Positions 56,411-64,000 of a stretch of DNA of 64,000 bases are shown piece by piece. Source of the DNA: Lobosporangium transversale (Eukaryota; Mortierellomycota; Mortierellomycetes; Mortierellales; Mortierellaceae); assembly GCF_002105155.1 (NCBI RefSeq), contig NW_019029005.1, positions 62,001 to 126,000 of the forward strand, written 5' to 3'. Each line of letters begins with the position of its first letter. The first letter of the stretch is position 1. The position numbers and the translations under genes were made by a program. The notes under the pieces were generated by a model. It was not told the origin of the DNA and did not search any database. It saw only the letters and a list, made by a program, of their open reading frames with translations.

Positions 56411-58910
56411 AGGGGGGGGGAGTGTTCTATAGGAGCGAACGAGTGAAAAAAAAAAGAGTCTGGAACCTACGCTTCCAAAGACTTTTCGGATTGGACTGGA
56501 GCAAAGGATGTTTTCCGAAAAGGGTCCTGTATAAGAAATGACAACATTGCATAGCAAAAAACCACATCTTTTTTTAGGTTCAAAGGCGTAAAATTTTCGT
56601 TGTTGAAGACAAAAAAAAAAAAAAAAAGAACATATGCTTGAGACCTATCATTTCTTTTTGTTCGAGCATCACCTAGGGAATTCAGGAGGTGACTCCTGCA
56701 TTCTCCTTGATGGATTGTGAGATCTAAAAAAGCTAGAAGGAATGTGGGTTCTTGTATCAAAACATTTCTCTAGATTGCCACATACCTTGGGTACTGAACC
56801 GTCGGTCCCCGTCATTATATTTCTTTTTATTCTCTCAAGGGTCCCCAGAAAATTGAAGTGGTCACTATTAACTTTAATTCGCCCAGTTTGTTTTCGTAGA
56901 GTCGCATGAAAATTATGCGAGGATAGCGATTTTATTTTTTGCGGGAATGGTATATATAATTGGGTGCCAACAAGTGACATGCAGCTGAGACGGGACGTTA
57001 GAGAGGAATCAAAGCAACAACAAACACTGAATGCCCCTTGTATTTAATGTACCCTTGAATCAGTCCAATGGTCTATACCAACGGGTTCGCCTTTTCGCCT
57101 CTCTTTGAAAACAATGGACTCCCTCCTCCTTCCTCCAAGAGTGTTACTAGCCTGTCGATGCTATGTTTTCTAGCACGCCAAGGCGCTAGGGCGCCACCAT
57201 TCTTTTTTTATGACACGGACCGAGCGTTTACATACAAACCTTATAAAAACAGCTCTCTCACACCACTCGATCAAGATGCGTTCGACTTCCATGTTACACG
57301 CCGTTACTTCTTTATCACCACGGAAGGGGCTAATTAGCACGAGAGCTTGTAATACCGCCTAATTAATCATCAATGGTTTGTACCACAAAAACTCGTATAT
57401 CATATTAAAGTCGAAAAGATCGACACTGAAAAAAAAGAGTACTTCTGAAACCCTGCAGGACAGGACGTTACATCGCGCGCTCCCGCAACCAGTAACCTGC
57501 AGCATTATATTATCCTTAACCGCCCACTACAAAGGGATCCAGACTGGTTTCTATTTGTTGCAGCTATTGGTGCAATTATATGCATACTATTTTTTTTTTT
57601 TTTTAGATCGGATTTTTTGTAGTTGCCCCGTGCACGAAGCAACACTAAAGCGTGTTCCCTGACTCAGAGATTGCTCATGATTCTAAGAACGGTACTTCAA
57701 TTGTCATGGCTAAAAGAATAAGCTACTGGCAGATTATTAGGTTAGCATATAGGAGAAAGCCTTGTTTGCTCTGTGTTATATTATGAATTCAACAAACCAA
57801 AAATTTGAGAAACTTTATACACTCATATCCAGACAAGACAAAATAAGTGAAACAAAGAAGTAGATCTGGTTCCTCTATTTTCCAAGCAAGGCTCATCATG
57901 GCCAATTTGAGGTGGTATGTCACATTCAATTGAGCAATACTTTGATCTTCAAGGATGTGCACGCACAATCCCGAGGTTTAAATAATACAAACGGTTTTTA
58001 TTTATTTTATCCTCTTTTATTTTTGTTATTGATATTATCATTACTGTCCTCAAAGCGAAACGGATCGTAATTACCCACATGGCATAAAGGAACTGTGTGT
58101 TGGCATGTTCCCTTTTTTACGAATTGTAGAAAAAACCTGAAATATATACCATCATCGACGCTTTCTATAGAACTCATATGTGGTATATCGGTATATAATT
58201 TAATAATGATGGGGATGTTAATGATTATAGATGAGAGAGCCAATGAAATAACAAAACCGCATCAAGTCATCAGTCAGGTTAGAAAAAATGGGTCAAAGAC
58301 TCGTGCTAAGTATGGGCAGAGTCTAATAGTGAGCCTTACTGATTAGATTTGGATCCCATACCGAACAGTTCGCGTCAATGAAAATGAAATGAGGATATTC
58401 AATACATCCCTTGGGGTACCTGTCAAGGACTCCAAATAAAAAAATAATAACAGTAAAAGTTCGTCGAGCGGGCATTAGTCCATTCCTAACCACCCAAGAA
58501 ATGATTCTAAAAAAGTAGGAACCTGCTCATGGCGGAATAACTTTAAGCAACGCGCCAAAATATTCTCCTTTATCCTCAATACTTTAGTAGGCCTTCCCGC
58601 TACTGTTTCGGCTGATGCGTAAAAAACAATAATGCCCCAGGTCCTTTCGTCTGTTTGTTTACACCTTTGTCCGTTGTTTGTTTTAGACTATCTCTGAACA
58701 TTACAATTTGGAGCAGACATTAATGCAAAAAAGGATACTCACTACGTATATCCCGCCGATCCAGATCCATGGCATGCATGATCTTATATGCAGTGCTGTG
58801 AGAGACACATGTCTGTACCAATGATGTGCCTTTTGCGTTATTGAACTCAATGTTGCTCGACATGCAAAATCTGTCAACCGTGCTGTCTCCTTCCTTTTTC
58901 TACTCTCTCC

Positions 58911-58944
<34 letters not shown>

Positions 58945-59559
58945 ATTTCTAACTAGTAATAGTATTCCTGCCTGTGTTCGATATTGCTCTCTGATGAAAT
59001 AAATAAATAATATATTTTTAAAAAAAAAAAAGCATCGCAGGCTCCGTTGTTATGATAAGTTTTCAGGCTTCTAGTGTGTCCATTTCCAGAAGCGCATGAT
59101 CGTCGTACCAAATTGATATCTGTTCTATTGTTGAATATGTCGAAATTTGATATTTCTCTTCTTACGAAACCATCTGCTGACATCTCATTGCAAACAAACA
59201 AATAGTTGATAATAACCTACCCATCAAATGTTTATGGCTTTGCTTCTACCCCTTTATGTTCACAATTTCAAAATGGGTGCCAACCTACAATGACGGGAAA
59301 CAGAGAGCGTCTCCCCATGTAAGGAGGCTGCCAATTGGGAGAGGCACTCCCAACGCTTGAAATATATAAATTAAGGGATCATTGTCCATAAAAAAAAAAA
59401 TCTACTGCTACCTAAACCTGATCGCGATCAATCTATATTTTCTTCTCTCCCATCCTCTTCTCAAGAAGTCTGAACATCATTTGTCAACTGTTGCATGCGC
59501 ATTTCTTGTCTGGTTGGACATTACATCGCTGCATTTATTACTCATCTCCGTTGCTAATT

Positions 59560-60254
59560 GGTCAATTACTGCTTCATATCTCCTTTTTCTCTCTTTCTCT
59601 TTCGCTTATAACCTCAGTCTCTCTTCCATTTCACAATATCGTGCCCTTCATCAATTCTTCTGATCATCTCTTTCTCTTCTTCTCTCTTTTGAGCTTATCG
59701 ACGATATATACGACATACATTCATAACTTTTAACAGCTACGAAGTATTCAAAACAACCGAGACTAAGACGTCTCTTAAGGATAGGAATTTTGATATATTT
59801 ACGAAACCCAACGCGCCTATTTTTTTTTTTTTTTTTTACTTTCGGAGATAAAACGTCTGTATTTCAGCATCTCCAAAAGGTAAGATAAGCGCGTTTTTAT
59901 TCCTCCTTCCTAGGATTTAAAAAAGGTATAAAAGATATAAACCAAAGGCTCTCTGCGACTACCATTTACTCATTCATAGCTCCATCTTTCCTCCCTTTTT
60001 TTTTTTCCATTTTTTATATCCTATCCTCACTCATCTCATCTGTCATCTGTGTAATCTTATTACCACATCAACTTGGCCTTTCCTTTTCTTGCATAAATGC
60101 ATGTTGTACACGTAAAAAAAAAAAAACCAAATCATCTGCACTATTGCGCATAATTTCGTTGCACATTTCATATTTTTTTTCCGTTACATTCTTTTTTTTT
60201 CGTGTCACAGCAAAACTTCCTCCCTCTTTCACGAGTCATAATCACAAAAGAAAA
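59560..60254 (+). promoter_or_regulatory. Promoter and leader of the 2-oxoglutarate oxygenase gene
   Basis: Pyrimidine-rich coding strand (CTCTTCTTCTCTCTTTTGAG near 59673; CATCTTTCCTCCC near 59982) with two T runs, up to the ATG at 60255. Confidence 0.4.
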
Positions 60255-61675
60255 ATGTCCGTGCACGCGCACCGAAGCTCCAAGATCGTATCAGATGCCC
60301 TGATTCACCCTGGTCATCCCTGTCAAAAGCAATCTAACTCGCATGCAGCTTCAATGGCGACAACGATAACGGAAACAACATCAGCAACGTCAAGGGTTTC
60401 GATCAAGTCACTCTCTTTGAAAGATTTTTTATCACCTGAAACTCGAGCTGGTTTCTTGATCGAAATGCGTGAGTCCTTGATGGAGATCGGTACATTTTAC
60501 ATCAAGGACCATGGGATCCCTCCGGAGCTAACGGCTAGCGCTATGAAGGTTATCCAACAGTACTTTGCTTTGCCGCTCAATGAGAAGAAGAAGATGTTGA
60601 TTGGCAACAGCCGTCACTTCCGAGGTTACAAACTTATCGGTATGCCCTCTCTCAATGTTTTTTATTTTTATTTTTATTTTTTCCTTTAACCATAAAGGGA
60701 TATGATACTTGCGTTTGGTTTTTTTATTCTGACTCGGTATCTTTCATAATAAAATATTTGAATCCTTGTAGGCCAAGAGTTTACCAATGATCAGGTAGAT
60801 CATCGTGAGCAGCTTCAATTTGGGCCTGAACGACCTGTGATCGAATCCTTCAAGCCGACCATCTCACCTGACTATGAAGGTCTACAAGGTCCTAATCAAT
60901 GGCCCGCAAGTACGTTAGCTTGCCTTCCAGATTTTAAATCCTGCGTCCTTGAATTCATGAATCAACTCGAGATCCTTTCTCAGAATTTAATGGAAGCTAT
61001 TGCGCTTTCGTTGGGTTTGGAGGATGCATCTTATTTCCGAACCCTCTTTGGAGAACAACCTTACTATCGCCTCAAATGTGCAAAATATCCTTCGGTTGAT
61101 AAGCCCAAGACCATCGGTTGTGGAGCTCATAAAGACACGGGATTTTGACAGTGCTTTTACAAGACATGGTCGGTGGTCTACAAGGTCAAGATCCTGTCAC
61201 AGGTCAATGGATGGATACTCGTCCAATACAGGATACATTCATTGTCACATTGGGTGAATCGATGGAGAAGCTGACCGGCGGGTTGTACCATGCTACTGTA
61301 CATCGTGTGTTGAATAACACCTCGGGTCAGGATCGTTACAGCATCCCCTTTTTTTATGATCCGGCCTTGGATGTAAAGGTTCCTCATTACATCCCAGGTC
61401 TGGATTCGACGGGATCAAAAAAGCAGTCTTTGAAAAATTCTCGGTCTACTACCAGTATGTCTGTCTTTGCCTCGGATGCAGAGACAGGCCCAAGTTCAGA
61501 TGATGACGATTTGGAGAGATTGATGGACACACTAGATATCAATCATACCTCTTCTTCCTTCATCAGTAGCCCTGAAGGTTGGAGTAACGGTGATCATATC
61601 TTTGAGACCGTTCACAAATGTCATCCTGAAGTCTACACCCGCTGTATGGACAAGGAGCTTAAAATCCTGTCATAA
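60255..61675 (+). CDS. 2-oxoglutarate/Fe(II)-dependent dioxygenase (isopenicillin-N-synthase-like fold)
   Basis: Start at MSVHAHRSSKIVSDALIHPG; earlier in-frame sequence is the T-rich leader. The N-terminal non-haem dioxygenase region has SLSLKDFLSPETRAGFLIEM and IGTFYIKDHGIP. An intron (60640-60771) joins phase-correct to GQEFTNDQVDHREQLQFGPE. Metal and co-substrate residues are GCGAHKDTG (His-x-Asp), the distal His in ATVHRVLNN, and DRYSIPFF (Arg for 2-oxoglutarate). The frame breaks at 61146, directly after DTGF; one extra base gives LTVLLQDMVGGLQ. The C-terminus has an extension of about 70 residues rich in Ser and Asp (SSDDDDLERLMDTLDINHTS) before HKCHPEVYTRCMDKELKILS. Oxidises an unknown small molecule, probably in the cytosol; no biosynthetic partners nearby. 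Confidence 0.85.
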
Positions 61676-61918
61676 CCTGCATCGCCTCATGACCAATCAT
61701 AGTCACTCTGCATGCTACCCAGAGAAACATGATATGGTCCGCCTTTATATTCCAAGCATATTAGTTATATACCTTATCATTTAGCATTTGAATCAAATAT
61801 ATGAAAAAACACACCATTGACCGAAATAGGGCATTTATTTTGGACATTTTTATGGATTGTTGGAATGATTGACAGTACCACCATGAAGCGTAAACAAGGC
61901 ATTTTATTTTGATTCGAT
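61676..61918. other. Spacer between convergent genes
   Basis: Holds the 3' ends of the oxygenase gene and the eL18 gene; no other feature seen. Confidence 0.5.
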
Positions 61919-63003
61919 TTAAACCTTGAAGCCGCGGGAGGCACGACGACCACGAGCCTTCTCGAACTTACGACCCTTGCTCTGGACATAGGGCTTGGCA
62001 TGCTTGCCAGGACCCATGCCAAAGTGCTTGACGGCCTCACGGGTGTTCTTCTTGCCACGGAGCAAGACGGTGTTAGCACCAGTGGGGGCACGGAGGGCGA
62101 GCTGATCGAGGGTGATGACCTCACCACCAGCCTTCAAGACACGAGCCTTGGCCGACTTGGTGATGCGCAAGCAGGCGATCGACAACTTGGGGACCTCCAA
62201 CAGACGGATGTCATCAGTCACGGAGCCAACGACGACAGCAGTCTTGCCTCCCTTTCCTGCCATGTTACGAGCAATGCGGGAGATGGACATGGGGGACGGT
62301 TGACGCGCGACATAAAGAGACGCTTCAAGACGACCTTGTTGAAGGCAGAGTCCGTACGGCGGGCAAGGAATCTGTAGAGCTATTATCGAGTTTGCAGCGA
62401 AGAAAAAAAAGCATGTCAGAGGAAATTTCATGTAGTTACGACTCCACTGTTTTAAAAACAGTGTGAAAATTTTTGCGATGCCGCTGAATAACATCAATGT
62501 ATTAAAGAAATACTGGTTGTTTCCTTGACGAGTATCTTTAAGTTGGCTGTTGAGTGTTAAATACTGGGACTGATAGGGTTGTTTTACTAATATTTATAAA
62601 AAGGGTTTGCACTGCATGAAAGCTAATCCTGAAACATTGTTCTGTAATAAGATTGAGGATGCTGAACTCTCCTGAATCAGTAATTTACAGTCGAAGTTTA
62701 ATTCCTCTGTCTGGATGATGTCGCTTTGGTATGCCTTAAAACTTTTTTTTTTTTTTTTTTTTTGATTGGGCGAACATCTTCGAAAAAGGATATGATCGTT
62801 GCCTTATATCTCTGCGCTCCAGAATCATAACAAATGTGACGTGTAGAGGTCGTTTGATATATGATAGTCTCTCCAGCTCGAGAAACTCAAAAAAAAAAAA
62901 AAAAAGCTGCTTCATACCTTGACGAGCAACAACAAGTAAACGTCTCCAGACTTGGGAGCCTGGCGGTTCTTGTTGCGAACTGGTGCTTCTTAATGTCAAT
63001 ACC
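61919..63003 (-). CDS. RPL18: Ribosomal protein eL18 (60S subunit)
   Basis: Minus strand. Exon 2 (63003-62918) reads GIDIKKH and, after one missing G at 62980, [20 protein letters not shown]. The acceptor is AATAG before 62379. Exon 3 begins [30 protein letters not shown] (continuous); after one missing G/C in the five-base run at 62291-62295 come [81 protein letters not shown] and [18 protein letters not shown] at 61919. The whole family is represented. The initiator ATG should be its own tiny exon upstream of 63003, as is common in ribosomal protein genes, but I could not place it. The 538-nt intron 2 holds A and T runs. Confidence 0.95.
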
Positions 63004-64000
63004 CTATCAATTATAATCAATTGGATAAACATAAAAAAAGAGAGAGTATCCTGATTAGCCTTTCAAGATCATAGCCCATCACTATTTATTGAAGTTGTTC
63101 CCAAGATTATCCCTGGCGAATGGGTAGATCTGCATAGCTTCTTCCTGGATTTTTAAAAAATCGTGTCGATTGATGTAGTCCTTTGATTCTTTTTATGTTG
63201 TTGTATGTACAAGGTGTTTTATCTTGTTTTATTGATTCAGCACTGCTGCATTGGCAATCAAAGTAAGCCAAGTTTGGTCAAAATCTTTGAATAGTAATCC
63301 AGACAAACTGAAGGAAGATACTCTAGTGTTGATCCCTCATCTGAACAGATCTTTGTTGCAGGGCTCATTTTTCTGCAAAAGCTTGCATTCCATTGTAACG
63401 TCTATAATGCCCTTCTAAGCATTTGATGGAAGGTAAATAAAAAAAGAGAATGGGATCATGCAAGATGTCGACGGAAGTTGCAAAATCAAAGTTCCAGAAC
63501 ATGTCTCTGAAAAAAGACTAGGCAAAAAGCCATCTCGAGTCGTTTTATTGAGATATGTGATCGATGGTTGGCAAATATTGCTGGATGTGCCTATGGATGT
63601 AATTATTTGCCATTGATAGAGCTCTCTATAATGAATGGATGGGTGACTGCTAACCATTTTGAAGTTGAACTGGTTCAGAGAAGGAATCAAATGCACTGCA
63701 CTTTGTGCTCAATAATAAATTCGTCTCCTTCAGTGACACCCTTAAGTCACTCCAATCCATTTCTAATGACACAAATTTTATTCTGTAATGTATTTTATAT
63801 TTATATTTTTTGCCTTTGACGATAAATCAGGATATCCTCGTTAACAGATCAGCAACAGCAACCATCTGATCTTGTGACATTCATGATAAATGCCAGTTGT
63901 TCAAAAATTACTATTGTGTGGCCGCGGGTCATGGGCTTTTAAATTCTCTATTTCGGATCAAAATTGACGCGATCACGAAGATATTCTAGTAGATGATAAA
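63004..64000. other. Upstream flank of RPL18, no supported gene
   Basis: Must contain the first exon and promoter of RPL18. Plus-strand frames (for example 63568-63819 with NYLPLIELSIMNGWVTANHF) have no recognisable motif and may be element debris. Confidence 0.4.

Larger units (their letters stand above)
54635..59559. other. 5-kb gene-poor region
   Basis: No gene could be supported. It has an A run at 54713-54741, an (AT)n tract at 55310-55329, an A run at 56381-56408 and a T run at 58915-58940. Short frames may be gene or transposon debris: 55721-55957 (PNNFGGYINVPICYDVWKKN), 56680-56980 on the minus strand, and 57068-57337. Confidence 0.45.

Noticed and set aside
1-64000. CRISPR array, bacterial operon or phage signals
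   Set aside because: The window is eukaryotic; repeats are microsatellites and homopolymers without spacer structure.

Overview
The window comes from a eukaryotic nucleus, most likely an early-diverging filamentous fungus of the Mucoromycota, probably Mortierella-like. The support is spliceosomal introns, eukaryotic housekeeping genes (eL18, Mpp10, Vta1, Ulp1, Hgh1), a membrane-anchored chitin deacetylase, a kelch protein with one membrane span and a Gln/Pro-rich tail, F-box fragments of the 'YPTG-ALQ' type, and remnants of a chromodomain Ty3/gypsy element and a LINE. There are no operons. Genes sit on both strands, separated by AT-rich spacers full of long A or T runs.

Layout: 0-2 kb holds the 3' part of an unknown acidic protein (+) and a Lys-rich SMAP-domain protein (-). 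2-16.9 kb is accessory: F-box fragments, a Cys-rich protein (4.66 kb), a polytopic membrane protein with a Ser-Gly microsatellite (7.5 kb), an F-box/integrase junction with chromodomain (9.6-10.7 kb), the kelch protein (11.3-13.0 kb, -), and a gene-poor stretch with a LINE scrap (15.3 kb). At 17-18.9 kb lies a second, longer Cys-rich paralogue.

19.9-34.8 kb is a dense conserved block: MPP10 (-) and VTA1 (+) diverge from a 297-bp spacer, ULP1 (-) converges on VTA1, HGH1 (+) diverges from ULP1, and a long Ser/Gln-rich nuclear-type protein (-) follows. 34.8-46.2 kb is sparse and holds one unknown intron-bearing gene (40.3 kb). A TIG/ankyrin transcription factor with a polyglutamine tract occupies 46.2-50.8 kb, a chitin deacetylase 53.2-54.6 kb, a 2-oxoglutarate oxygenase 60.3-61.7 kb, and ribosomal protein eL18 (-) 61.9-63.0 kb.

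Two window-wide properties matter to any reader. First, nearly every gene, including the essential eL18 gene, is interrupted by single-base frameshifts, several of them explained by one base missing from a short homopolymer. This points to consensus sequence error rather than mass pseudogenisation, so coordinates below are gene spans bridging those breaks. Second, most introns carry long A runs near the donor and/or long T runs near the acceptor. Genes on both strands commonly start after a pyrimidine-rich leader. Each gene acts alone (ribosome biogenesis, ESCRT, SUMO, chaperone, cell wall); no pathway cluster is visible.
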